The notes beneath the pieces are model-generated. The model saw only the letters and a list, made by a program, of their open reading frames with translations, did not search any database and was not told the DNA's origin. Positions 1 through 10,434 of a stretch of 64,000 nucleotides of DNA are shown in pieces. The stretch covers positions 421,920 to 485,919 of the forward strand of contig JAJEKV010000067.1 in NCBI GenBank assembly GCA_021234155.1, written 5' to 3'. Source of the DNA: Isoetes taiwanensis. Its lineage: Eukaryota; Streptophyta; Lycopodiopsida; Isoetales; Isoetaceae. How positions within the stretch are numbered: the first letter of the stretch is position 1; every line of letters starts with the position of its first letter. Made by a program: the position numbers and the translations under genes.

Positions 1-54
1 CATCCCAATTCTGCCCCAAATTCGAGTTTGGGAAGAGCAGAAGGAGGAAGGAGC

Positions 55-1274
55 TGTTGCAACCTAACGCCTGACCAGTTCTATGGATGTTCTTCGAGAC
101 AATGGGTCCAGTCAGGACACAGGTCAGTCTTTAGGTAGTTGTGTGCTATCCTAACCCTTGTTTGAGGTAGATGGATGATTAGATTCTATATTATGATCTA
201 CTTATGATGATTATAGATGTTGTATCTGATTTCGTTCTCTCTTTCTGTTCCTCCTGTGTTGTATGGGTTTAGGGGAGGCGAGACACGAAAGCTATTTAGA
301 TTTAGTAATGTTCCTAGCTAGAACCTCTTAAATCCCAGTAAATGTGGTCTGTGCACAAGAGCCCACCTGGCTGGGGTTGCTATGATGTGATTCAGCACCA
401 GATAACGAGTATGATGGTGAATTAGGGGTGGGGTCTTGCCTAGCACAGCTACAGGACTCCTACAGTGTGCTAGGTTTATAGCTGGTCACGGAAAGGGTCG
501 GGTATGGGTCTGACACTTCCTGGGTCGCAGGTGTCGAGCCAATATTCTTGGGTTGCCCTGGGCTCGAACGGGCAGGTGAGCCGGCCTTTAGATTTAGGAG
601 AATAAGTTGGGTACGGACGCAGGGGTCACTAAGGGGGGCACGCATTCTCTAGCACACCCAGGGATCCGTCATGCTCGGGCATGGGACGCCTCTCCGACTT
701 GCCTCATCGGACCGGGGAGATGTAACCCGGAGTATTTCCATAGGGTGATTCCATGGGATTGCGTCTCTGGAAGGCTACAATCACGCCATAGCATGTTCCA
801 GCCTATCTGCGAAGTGTGCACATGAGGGGCGGATAGAGTGGACTATCCTAGCCATTATTCTATGCCAGCCAATGCCATTGTTATGATTCTGTCTGTTGTT
901 ATCCGGAGGCCTTGACCGTCAGTTGATTCCCCATGAGCCCGAGCCGGGGTAGAGCCTTGTTTATGGTGCATTCCCTTTATTATGATTGATGTCTTGTTGT
1001 CATGGAATAGATGGTCATGGGCCACCCTTCGTGGTGGTATATTATTTGTTGCATTATTGCCAGGTGCTAACATTGTATGTACGCTTCCGCTATATAGGAT
1101 TCCCATAGAAGGCGTGGGACGAATGACACCTCCGTGTTCTTTACCTAAACACTTGCCCATCACAAGTGGCCCGAGTTAGACGGAGAGCCTCTCTATGGTG
1201 GGTAGTCACCATGGAAGAGGGGATTTCCTGTATTTATACGATGGGAGCATCGTATAGGTTCGGGGAGCGTCACA
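55..1274 (+). mobile_element. probable LTR of a Ty3/gypsy-like retrotransposon
   Basis: The right edge is supported by the primer-binding site that begins two bases after a terminal CA at 1273-1274. The left edge is a proposal: TGTTGC at 55 follows a purine-rich run (AGAAGGAGGAAGGAG, about 39-53) that resembles a polypurine tract, and LTRs of this class begin with TG. That gives an LTR of about 1.2 kb. A perfect 8-bp hairpin (stem ATACGATG, loop GGAG, 1236-1255) lies just before the end. No long reading frame is credible inside, which fits an LTR. No second copy was found in the window, so the left boundary could not be tested by pairing. Confidence 0.5.
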
Positions 1275-1275
1275 A

Positions 1276-1287
1276 TGGTATCAGAGC
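1276..1287 (+). promoter_or_regulatory. primer-binding site for initiator tRNA-Met
   Basis: TGGTATCAGAGC matches the usual plant retrotransposon primer-binding site complementary to the 3' end of initiator methionine tRNA. It sits one base after the CA that ends the LTR. It is where minus-strand cDNA synthesis would start. The internal region that should follow (gag) is not recognisable and appears lost. Confidence 0.75.
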
Positions 1288-1690
1288 ATGATTTTGGTGG
1301 ACCAGATCATTGCACTGGCCATGTTCTAACCCGATAAAATGTTAAGTAGTTGGGGACTCTAACATAGAAAAATTCCTTAGAGCCTTGTAGTTATTGAGGC
1401 CCAAATTTTTGCTAATAGTGAGGTTGTGGGGAAACCATGTGGATTTTTTAGCATGCTTTTCCATTTATGTTTAGCAACTCTTGATCTCAACATAAAATCT
1501 ATACTGCAATAACTAATATGTACGCCTTAAAGCAAAACTTTCAAAATTTCAAAACTTGATGGCTGATGCAAGGCATTAGACCCCTGCACTCAAATTGAAA
1601 ATTTGATATCTAGCTGTTGTTTATCACGATGGTTAGCAAATGACATAAACAAAGGGTGACCTGCTTGACAAAGGCCATTAACATACCTTG
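1288..1690. other. no gene seen; remnant of retrotransposon leader
   Basis: AT-rich sequence after the primer-binding site. No gag-like frame, splice signals or repeat could be recognised before the PPR pseudogene begins on the other strand. Confidence 0.5.
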
Positions 1691-1699
1691 GTCAGCCAT

Positions 1700-2400
1700 C
1701 AATTCAAAGCATGACACATTCATCATTTTAAGCAATTTCTTCTGCCGTAAACAACGCTTCCATCAGTAACTTCTCCAAATTACTCTCGGCTTCAACCAAG
1801 CTAAAGTCTGAACTTTTATCAGCTGTGGCATATACATTAGATAGTGTAACAATGGCTGCTGCATCTATCGCACCCAACGTATAGATATCTATTATTGCAT
1901 ACTCAGCTATTTTAGAATTCCCATGAAATGTGCAAGCAGCTAGAGATGCCTTTCGAGGACAATTTCAGGATCTATTGCCTCATCCAACCAGCCAGCACAT
2001 CCAATGTTATTCATCATGGCATCATGCTCAGCCTATGGCTCCTATATTGGCACAAGCATTTAAAATACTCAGCAACGCGATTCTGTCAGGCATAATGTCA
2101 TGCTACTGCGTTTCCCAGAAAAACTTAAGGGCTTCATTGCCATAACCATGGTCTGCATATGCTACATTCATCACAGTCCATGAAACAGCATTTTTTGTAG
2201 CCATACGATCAAATACTTGAGAGGCATTTCGAACGACATCATGCTTTGAATACATACCAATGAAGACACTACCTATATAGAGATCGGTTTCACATACAAC
2301 CTTTACTATATTACAACGAATAAGTTTTCCAACTTGTAATGCTTTTGCATTGGCACATGCAATAAGAACCAGTCAGGAACTGCATTGGAGAAGCTCCTTA
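1700..2400 (-). pseudogene. PPR protein (PLS class, E-motif) pseudogene
   Basis: Reading the minus strand gives a typical plant pentatricopeptide-repeat segment. From about 2400 downwards: a repeat end with ACANAKALQVGKLI, then VKVVCETDLYIGSVFIGMYS, then QVFDRMATKNAVSWTVMN, then YADHGYGNEALKFF. After several in-frame stops (first near 2100) comes an E-type region with SLAACTFHGNSKIAEYA and AAAIVTLSNVYATADK. PLS-class PPR proteins bind organellar RNA and often specify C-to-U editing sites. This copy lacks an N-terminus and a DYW end and carries several stops, so it is not functional. Its neighbours are fragments of unrelated genes (oleosin, AMT2). Confidence 0.85.
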
Positions 2401-2679
2401 AAGGTGCTAAAATATCATTCAGGTAAAAATATTCTAATGAATATCTTTGCAAGCACAGGTGAGCAGGCATTTGCTCTGAAATACATGCATTTCTGATTTG
2501 TTCTAAGTCTAGAACTGTATAGACAAGATCAAGTAGCATCACAGATTTATAGCAAGAGATTCTTAGAGTTAAATGTTTATGCTGATGAAAAAGCAGATGG
2601 ATTCATATAATGTTTATGCTAATGAGCTTGAATCAGATGGATTTGAAGCTCCCAATAAATGCAGTTCCACAAAATACCC

Positions 2680-3245
2680 TTTCGTTAGCATGAGATGAAG
2701 CGTCTATAAGTCTATGTTTAGCAGCATCAACGCTATGAGATCCAATGGGATGCCTTCCCTTGAAATACTTGTAAACCTAGCCTAAAAATGAGAGTGTAGC
2801 AACTAGAACACCTCCAAAAGACAAAACCCCCCAGGGGGTGCACTTATACATAAGGGGGATATGGCATCTGCGTTCGGAGGGTAGCAAAAAACCCCCCTTG
2901 TATACGCAATTTTAAAAAGCAATTTGACCCCTCTGTGTATAGATATTGCTCCATATCAGTGCCTAAAAACACCCCTAACCCCTAAGTATACGTACGCAAA
3001 TGGTCCAAAAAACACCACTCCATTGAACTCTCATGGGTTATACGCTGATCAAAGGTGAATCCCCCGGGCAAAACCCCTGCAGCTATTAGAAAAAGCACTA
3101 TGCCTATAGGAACAAGCACAGGGATACAGAAGAGGAAAACATGGGTTACCACAACAAAGCCTATAATAGTTCTGACAAGCATCATACTACCAATACCTAG
3201 GCGATTCTAGTGGCAGTAAGAAGAGTGACAAGGCCTTGAATAAAA
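2680..3245 (-). pseudogene. oleosin pseudogene, split by an insertion
   Basis: Oleosins coat seed or spore oil bodies with a hydrophobic hairpin. On the minus strand the hairpin is readable: LVTLLTATRIA, then (after a one-base frame change near 3200) GIGSMMLVRTIIGFVVV, and FCIPVLVPIGIVLFLIAAGV, which corresponds to the proline-knot region of oleosins. The C-terminal amphipathic part VYKYFKGRHPIGSHSVDAAK lies about 230 bp further on (2680-2785), separated by foreign sequence. The N-terminal part is missing. The frame change, the TAG within the first segment and the insertion make this a pseudogene. Family recognition rests on the hairpin and the KYFKGRHP motif. Confidence 0.75.
2786..3015. other. 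insertion inside the oleosin pseudogene
   Basis: About 230 bp separates two parts of an oleosin that should be nearly contiguous. It contains short C/G runs (AAAACCCCCCAGGGGG near 2822) and a repeated GTATAC-type motif (about 2900, 2935 and 2987). I see no clear terminal inverted repeats or target duplication, so the type of insertion is unresolved. Confidence 0.4.
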
Positions 3246-3326
3246 ATCATTCCTTGTCTGTGTCTGCGCCTGTTTCAAGCTAGATCAAGCAATTAATAGA
3301 TAAGCATATCAGATCCACATTTGAAC

Positions 3327-3690
3327 ATGGCATCTGGGATTGCAAATCAAACAACTCCATCCACATCAGAGTGCCTCAACAAAGAAGACAATGCATGGCA
3401 ACTCACTGCTGGGACACAGGTAGGATTACAATGTGTGCCAGGGCTTGTGATCTTGTATGGCAGCATTGTAAAGAAAAAATGGGCAGTAAATTATATCTTC
3501 ATGTCCCTCTATGCATTTGCAGCAGTATTAATATGTTGGGTAACATGGGCATATATCATGGCATTTGGAGAAAAACTCCTACCTTTTTGAAGAAAACTAA
3601 CTCTGGCTCTTACTCACAAATACCTTCTTCAACGAGCTCGGGTTCCTTCAACTGCTAAAAATATTACAACCATGGGAGCCTTAAAGGCCA
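3327..3690 (+). pseudogene. AMT2-type ammonium transporter N-terminal fragment
   Basis: The frame from ATG 3327 encodes the N-terminus and first two membrane segments of an AMT2/MEP-type ammonium transporter: [59 protein letters not shown] and [14 protein letters not shown] at 3588-3590 falls where the family normally has tryptophan, and the same frame then continues as RKLTLALTHKYLLQRARVPS, so the stop is a point change within homologous sequence. Homology fades near 3690 and the other membrane segments are absent. Family members move ammonium across the plasma membrane; this fragment cannot. An upstream in-frame ATG lies at 3321. Confidence 0.85.
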
Positions 3691-3692
3691 GA

Positions 3693-4053
3693 TTAAATAC
3701 CCTGAACATGATGCCGGGTTTTCAATGGCATATTACCTCGACCACCAACATGTTGCAAACCATTTGATTGTTGAAGCCAGGAAAAACAAGCAACAATAAA
3801 GTCTTTCTTCCTATCCTCCCATGTAAAAGTTTCAGACCTGCTCCAAGGGATCCTCATCGTTTTGTTCTGACATAGCTTGTGAAGAAGCAGACCTACTGCG
3901 ACCACCTTCAGCCATTGCCAGACCACGACCTATGCCGACATTACCTTCCCCTCTGATGGGAGCTCCAGCATTTCCAGCATTTCGAGCTCCAGCTCTTCTG
4001 TCCGCCATTTCCAATTTCCAGTTCGTTCGACAGCCGACAGGAGCTCCGCTCAT
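3693..4053 (-). pseudogene. unrecognised gene fragment, possible Myb/SANT-like domain
   Basis: A minus-strand frame from ATG 4053 starts with a low-complexity Gly/Ala/Arg segment (MADRRAGARNAGNAGAPIRG) and a Ser/acidic stretch. A shifted frame follows with TFTWEDRKKDFIVACFSWLQ. The W..RKK.FI..C pattern recalls the start of plant Myb/SANT-like domains found in transposon-derived proteins, but this is only a resemblance. The frame change near 3835 suggests a broken gene. It lies tail to tail with the AMT2 fragment. Confidence 0.25.
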
Positions 4054-4312
4054 TAAAAAAACTATAGTGACCTTTCAAGGTCACTTTAATTTTCAATGTA
4101 ATTTTGATTTTGCATTAATTTGAGTTCAATTTACTAACTTAGATAGATGTGAATCCAATTTAAATTAACCCTTTAGGTTAAAAAAATTAACAGAATGTTA
4201 AAAGTCTAATGTAAAACTAACTTAACTGCTAGTTTGAAGGCAAATGCAGTTAAAATCTTAATGGAATCCTAACTTAACGGCGGGTGCGAAGATACCCTAG
4301 GTCCACATAAAA

Positions 4313-4475
4313 CCTGTGTATTTTCTTCAGTTCAAAGATGACCTTGGCTGATAAATAAGGCGCTTGGACTCAAACAAGAGCTCATGTTACACATGCATAC
4401 AATGTTATGATTGCATTGTATAATAGCCTAATCAACATTACAAGATAATCGATATATGTAACGGCATAATATAGA
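4313..4475. repeat. dispersed repeat A, copy 1
   Basis: The stretch containing GGACTCAAACAAGAGCTCATG, then ACATGCATACAATGTT and TAATAGCCTAA, is repeated at about 56366-56446 (first part only) and 56650-56772. The copies are clearly related but diverged. No coding sequence is seen. Repeat B follows about 1 kb downstream of copies 1 and 3 alike. Confidence 0.7.
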
Positions 4476-5336
4476 ACCCAGACTTCATTCTTATGTCTAT
4501 TCCTCCCTTTTACTCCGCCTCAAGGAAAATCTAAAGATATGTCAAAATCCTGAGGATAGTCTCTTCCTATTGCTAATCTATTGGTATGTAATTCATCTGC
4601 ATGATTATGAAATATAGCATTGAGATGATGATTTGTTTTTCTAGTTTATTTTGAATCAATGAATTGAATTAATGATGATGATGATTTTTTTTATCATGCC
4701 AATACAGGGCCTCAAGTCCATTAGGCAACAAAACTGGTACAAAAACATAATAACCGCTACGCGAAATAAGGCCTTTTCCTGCATATCATCTGGCATACTT
4801 TTCAAATCTGAAATCATTTTTCGGTGCTCCCATCAAGCTTGGGGATAAGCCGACATGGTTAGTAACAATGAGAAGCGTATTGCATTCAATACATCCGCAC
4901 CAAGTCTTTTTGAAGTACATTCAACCCATTTAGCGCACAACAAGATTATCAGTGCATTAAAGGGTTTGGAACTCAATAATGATCAAACGGGGCAACATAC
5001 ACTCCTATACATAGAATCAATTCCATGGGCATTTCACATCTCTTCAGAGAAAGATGGTGTTCACCTTCCAATGTAGGTTCCTTGCAGGATGGATAAAATC
5101 TCAGATCACATGGAACATCGTAATTGCAATCCACCTCCAATATGTAGGGTCTCAAATGAGCTTGAAAGGTAAGCTTGCCTCTTTTAGATCCCATCATCCA
5201 TTCTAAGACATAAACCTATTGCATCATACATCAAGAATGCCATGTTTTACAAAATTGAAACCACTTAAAATCTGAGTACCTCAGAACGAGACCAAGTCCA
5301 AAATATATATAGTGAATTGGCCGATTCAAAATATCT
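4476..5336. other. no gene seen between repeats A and B
   Basis: AT-rich DNA with several short frames and no recognisable product. A short ATGATG run lies near 4670. Confidence 0.4.
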
Positions 5337-5461
5337 TCAATGGGATGTTGCCAGCAGGATGTTGGGTTCTGAACAGAAAATTCATTTGGAAAGAAAGTTG
5401 TGTAACCAATTCCACTTTTTCCAGTTCCTCTTGTTTCAGGCAGGCTTGATATAAGACACAT
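5337..5461. repeat. dispersed repeat B, copy 1
   Basis: CAATGGGATGTTGCCAG and the following roughly 120 bp are repeated in the same orientation at 57642-57766 with small indels. Minus-strand frames in both copies share GIGYTTFFP, so a decayed coding sequence is possible, but I do not recognise a protein. Confidence 0.7.
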
Positions 5462-6215
5462 GATTCACAGAGAAATCGAAGGAATGATTCACTCTATTCA
5501 TTTTGCAACAGATTCATCAAAGTATGGGGAAAGGGCAATTGGGACTTGATTCCGGTTTCCAGGTGGGGCCCCACTACCGGCGGTAGCAGGGAGCGGGATC
5601 ATCTGGAAACTGGAATAAAGGACCAATTGTCCTTCCCCCACAATATAGAAATAGAGGAGATTTATTTTTCTCCCCTTTCTTTCTTCGCATTTTTTTCCTC
5701 TCTCTGCGCCATGCATGCATCGAGGCACCAGGGCAAACCTCCACGAGATCCGTAGAGCAAAGCTTGCAGGATGAAGGCGCTTGCTCGAAAGTAGCATTTT
5801 GAAGGCATTTTGGCTTTTTTTCTTGGTTTGATGGAGATTTTTGTAGCAATTGGGCTTTTTGCTGCTGATTCTTGTTGCTTAGTTGTATCAGAGACTAGTA
5901 TTACCGGAGTTGGAGCACAAAAGACAAATCCTCAAGGTGTTTGTCAAGTTTTTATCTATTTTTGTTGATTTTTGCATTCTTTAACTGCTTTTTTTTGTTT
6001 GACGAGGTTCTATAGTTAGTTCAGAGAATATAGGTATAGATTTAACTGTTTTTTGGTTGGAGATTCTACTGTTTTTTGTGTATGCAAGGTTTTTTGTTGA
6101 TTATATGGTCTTGTTTTCTTATAGATTCTTCTGGATGCTCAAGGCTTGTTGTAGAACGAGGTTATACTTCGGAAACTCGGTTTTGGTGGTAAGCTTTCAT
6201 GCATTTGGCTATAAA
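5462..6215. other. no gene supported
   Basis: Contains a T-rich stretch and several short overlapping frames on both strands, none resembling a protein family. A palindromic ATGCATGCAT lies near 5712. Confidence 0.35.
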
Positions 6216-6874
6216 TTAGTTGTTAGATCTAATTTTTTCACAAGGCTGTTGCAGATAGTTGTGGAGTTCCCATATGATATGATGGACTCCTCTCTTCTCT
6301 TGGACCAGCTCGGTGCATACATTCTCGGACCCAGAAATTGTTTTTATCAGGTTCTTCAGCGTTTTTATCATTCCATTTCCCCTCATTGCATGCATTAAAT
6401 TCACATTTTTTGCATCAAGATCACTGTCACAGCTACAGCATGGCGCCTTAGGCATGGCACTCTGTTTGGCCTCTTATTAAGCGATATTATTTCCAGTAGT
6501 TCCGCCCAATTGGCAATTTGTTGGAGCTTCTCTAGTTCCAAATGAGATACTAGGCATGTCAGAAGATGTAGTGCTGCCTCTTTTTGCTCGTCTAGAATTA
6601 AATCATCCATTCCAAAAGCTCTATCCATCATCTTCAAAGATATCTCAAGCGCTGACAAAAGGGCTTCTTGAGGCCATTTGCTCTCTGTATGCCTTAAGAA
6701 GTTTGAAAGCATTTTGGTGGAGCGTATTGTTATCTTCATATCTACTTCTGATAACAGATTTATAAACTTAATTAGATTACCTTTCTCATATCCTCGCATG
6801 TGACCTAGCATCCTGCGCCTTGTTCGTGGTATTGGGCTCTTCGCGAGATAGAAAATAAAGTGCATTTCCTGCAT
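6216..6874 (-). pseudogene. fragment of an unrecognised helix-rich protein
   Basis: A minus-strand frame of 157 codons (6874-6401) encodes a leucine-rich, mainly helical sequence, for example LIKFINLLSEVDMKITIRST and EAALHLLTCLVSHLELEKLQ. The pattern of paired amphipathic helices is what ARM/HEAT-like repeats look like, but I cannot assign a family. An overlapping shifted frame (6455-6216) continues in the same style with TLKNLIKTISGSENVCTELV, which implies a frameshift or a missed intron near 6430. No start or full domain can be fixed. It may be a degraded gene or exons of one. Confidence 0.35.
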
Positions 6875-7230
6875 ATTGCCTTACTTTGTGTTGGTTCTTC
6901 ACTCTCTTTCTATTTTCACATCCAGACATGCTGTCCGTATTAACTTTTACCAAAAATAAGTTGCACAAAGTTGAAATGATATAACCAGTGCATCCTATTT
7001 CATCTCTTGCATTTGTTTACTATAAACCAACAACAAGAAGTCCCTTGGAGGCACATATAAAAATAAAAGAAGGTGATGAATTAAATTGCAAAAGCTTACT
7101 GCAAATATTCCTCTTTATCGAATGACTTTTTAAGCACAAAGAAGCCAGGGAAGAGAAATGTTTGCGACGGCCTTGGCCACCGCAATAAATCCCATCGATT
7201 CGAGCCATCGGATCGGCATTCTCGAATAGG

Positions 7231-7266
7231 CAAGCATGCACCTCTTGCATGCATGCATGCATGCCT
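7231..7266. repeat. ATGC microsatellite
   Basis: Four to five consecutive ATGC units preceded by a related CATGCACCTCTTGC. Simple-sequence repeat without coding meaning. Confidence 0.8.
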
Positions 7267-7403
7267 TGTGGCTCTGGTTCATTTGGGATCGCTATTTCTT
7301 GCAGATTCTTCATCGGCTTCTCATCGGCATTTTCTCCTCTCTCAGCAGTTCCCTTGACTCCCACCCACCCTCCCTTAATATGTATATTATTGTAAATTTG
7401 TTT

Positions 7404-7501
7404 TTGTTGCGTGGCACGCATGACCATCCCCTCGCTTTTTCGAGGTTGTTTTTTGTCGCGTGGCACGCGTGACCAGCCCCTCGCTTTTTGAGGTTGTTGT
7501 T
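7404..7501. repeat. 49-bp tandem duplication
   Basis: Two adjacent units, 7404-7452 and 7453-7501, share GCGTGGCACGC, TGACCA, CCCCTCGCTTTTT and GAGGTTGTT with few changes. They lie just upstream of a retroposon-like 3' end. Confidence 0.8.
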
Positions 7502-7599
7502 TTCTTATCTTTGTGTTCTAGTTTGTTGATGTGCAGGTACAGCGGGATGCGCGACTCCGTCTTCTTCAGGCTTCGGGGGTTTCTTTGTGGGAGCATTCT

Positions 7600-7887
7600 T
7601 TTTGCAGCCTTACGTTGTGTCCAAGCCCCTTGTAGAGGGCTTATCACTAGGGTTTTTCCTCAAAAACCCGAAAGGGCGAGGTTTTTTAATCCCGGTGATA
7701 AGCTCTCTGCAGGTACACTTAACCGACATCTGTAGAATTTTTTTTGGGGTCCAGATGATATAACTGGATATTCCCTTTGTTTTTTAATTGTGGGTAGCTT
7801 GCAATGTAGTGTGGTGTGTGGTCACATGTCCAGTTGGATGCTGCCTAGTGGCGTGACGTTAAAATACTATCTATCTATCTATCTATC
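7600..7887 (+). mobile_element. LINE-like 3' end with (CTAT)n tail
   Basis: The stretch around 7640-7710 (GGGTTTTTCCTCAAAAACCC, then GAGGTTTTTTAATCCCGGT) has the same layout as the 3' regions of the minus-strand LINE copies at 30.5, 34.1 and 37.2 kb: a small stem-loop followed by TTTTTTAATCC. GGCTTATCAC and GTGATAAGC also form an outer inverted pair. About 180 bp later the sequence ends in five CTAT units (7867-7886). A short tandem tail is typical of non-LTR retroposons. The internal sequence is diverged from the other copies, so it may belong to a sister family. Confidence 0.45.
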
Positions 7888-8089
7888 AACCATTGTAGAA
7901 TTCTGCTAAGATGAATGAAAAGCCTAGGGAGCTTTTGTCTGTTTTCATGCGAGCCCTTCGAGAATTTCTTGTAGATATAAATGTAAATCACATTATAAGT
8001 ACACATTGAATAGTATGCAATTAATTTACCATATACAAGAAATTTATCGCGGCGGCCAAGGCCGTCGCGAAACATTTCTTTTGCTCTAC

Positions 8090-10378
8090 TCGTGGCAAAT
8101 GAGGGTTTGTATTAAGTCGAAAGGAACTCAGGTATGGACCTGTGAAATTGAACTAAAAATATCTAACTTGGAGAACTCTAACCTCCATATTGTAGATGAT
8201 CAAAAAGAGGCAATGTTGCCCTAGTTGAGAATGGCCCAGGAACGACAAAAGAAAAAATAGAAAAATATAATATGATTATATATATTGTAAATATAAATGA
8301 TATAAATGCTATCTCTATGTTTGGTCTTATTAAGTGTTAGATAATGTCTCTTGTGAGAAGCTAATATTCTACCCATTGAGATATGGCAGCTGCTCTATCT
8401 AAGTTTAGGTAACCTCAGTCTTAGCCATCGAAACTTTTGCTATGCTTTTGATGTGGTAGTATTTATGCTACTCATGATCATTTCCAACAACTGGAATGGC
8501 TACAGGACCTCAAACTTAAATACAATCCAACTCTCAATTATTTGTTGTTTGTTTGGGTTATTAATAAAACATGCGAATATTTCAAAAGACAAAACCACAA
8601 CATGAAATCTTTTGGTATGTTCAAGACATGCAAAAAATGCCATTCCCTTAATGACATACCACTTAAAAAATTTGGAGTCAAAAGTAGAGGTTGGGGGTTG
8701 CAAATTTCGAATTGGAAGCTTGCCAAGGGGTTGCAAAATGGAACACCACGTGATCAGGCACCTAGTAGGCTATGAAACCCCAAAAACTCATGCTTAAAGC
8801 TGGGATCCTGCTCAGCCATAAATGTGGGCCGTTGCAGATTGATAGCAAAGGAGGAGTATTTTTTAATATCGAATTGATCGTTTAATTGAGAGTAAAACAA
8901 GGGAGATTAGACGCATCTAAAAGTCGGTCAATAGCGTTTTCACTTGTGCCTAAATCAGATACTCCACTAGCTGGAGGACTTCTTCTTGCTCTGAATTCAT
9001 TGAAAGGAGTATAATTTGACGGCCAGATTTTTTTCCAAATGGATCTGGTATGCTGCGCAAAGAAACTCGATCCATCGATCCGATATAGGCTGAGATAAAC
9101 CATGGTAGAATGGCTCTATGATGACTAAGGTGACGGAAAAATAAAAGGATAGGAGCCTTGGGGCGAGATGGATCATGGGGTTGATGCGGCCTTGAGCAGG
9201 GAAGCATAGCAGCAAAGCATGAGGAAGAAACTCAGCACCGCCATAGCTAGTTCCGATGACCATGGAAGAGCAGGAAATCATAAGCCATGGAAGAGCAGAG
9301 GCTTCAGATTGTTTATGAGGCGTCCTACAACACAATCATTTTCAAGCTTCTTTCCCATAAGCTTATGAACAGAAACTTATGATCATAAACCCATAAACGT
9401 GAGCAGTTAGAAGCAACATATAAGCCGGATAGAACCGGCCGGAAATCTCTGCATGTGCAGCTCTATCTCGGCCTATCCAGGAAGCTTTGCTTGAAGATCT
9501 TCCAGAATCCATGAGGAAGAGAGAAGATAGGGAAGCAGATTGAATGCCATGCTTGCTACATGCCCTGAAACCTCCAGATCTATGCAAACCTCCTGATTCT
9601 ATTGCCCATCTGGTCTTGCAAAGCCCAAACACAAAATCAAGCAATCTTTTCTAAAAAGCCCAAAGTTTCCACAACCTCACCTCAGACTTCAATCCCTGCT
9701 CAAAACTTCATCGCCGATGCATCCATTATAGGTTCGGAAGCCACAGGTCTCCAATTGCAGCTCGTTTCTTCAAAACTTATCAAATAGGATTTGGCAGATA
9801 AAGGGCAGAGATTCTGACGATTTAAGAAAGAAGAGGTTGTGGGACGACGATTCTTCCTGATTCTCATGGCCGGAATGAAGGATTTTGGAGCGTAGGATGC
9901 CCCCCCAAAAAAAAAAGCTTAACTGCAGCAAAGAAGGGGAGGAAGATGCGCGCGTTCTTCCTCTGCCATAAATGCTCATAAATGCGTCAAATCTGAAATC
10001 AATGCAATAAATGCTATCAATGCAACGTGTCATGGTCTCCTAATTTGTAAGGAAGAAATTAGAGGAGAACAAAAATTAGACACTGCATTACATACGAAGG
10101 ATAACATAGGCCACTTTTATGCATAAATCTCATGAAGAATACGTTTCTTTACTAACCATCAATGAATAGATTAATTATTATATCATGTTTGCCATTATGT
10201 TTTGCATATATAGTCATGTTTGTCATGGAGATGCTCATCTACTTCACACAATTTATTTAGAGAGAAAATCAATATGATTTTAAGCTTATACATTAACATT
10301 TTTTGAGCTATTATTCATGGGGTCACCTAAATAACAAACAAAACATGGGTTAAAGTAGTCAAGCAGAAAAGAATGCCA
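8090..10378. other. no gene supported
   Basis: AT-rich sequence with many short frames on both strands. I see no protein-family motif, long repeat or RNA gene. A run of C then A (CCCCCCCAAAAAAAAAA) lies near 9900. Confidence 0.4.
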
Positions 10379-10434
10379 CTATATCCACAGTGTAACTTGA
10401 AGAGCAAATTTATAAGAGAAATTTAGTGCCATAC

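Larger units (their letters stand above)
7155..8078. repeat. 36-bp inverted repeat pair around GGCCAAGGCC
   Basis: Arms at 7155-7190 and 8042-8078 are inverted copies with a few mismatches, centred on GCGACGGCCTTGGCC and its complement. Just before the right arm is TACAAGAAATTT, which recalls the CACTACAAGAAA ends of CACTA elements, but the left arm lacks this. A related core (CGGCCAAGGCCCG) occurs once more near 61943. The arms could be ends or subterminal repeats of a decayed DNA transposon; no target duplication was found. Confidence 0.45.

Noticed and set aside
4263-4303. Helitron 3' end near CCCTAG after the gene-fragment cluster
   Set aside because: A short GC patch precedes CTAG but no proper stem-loop of Helitron type and no matching 5' end could be seen.
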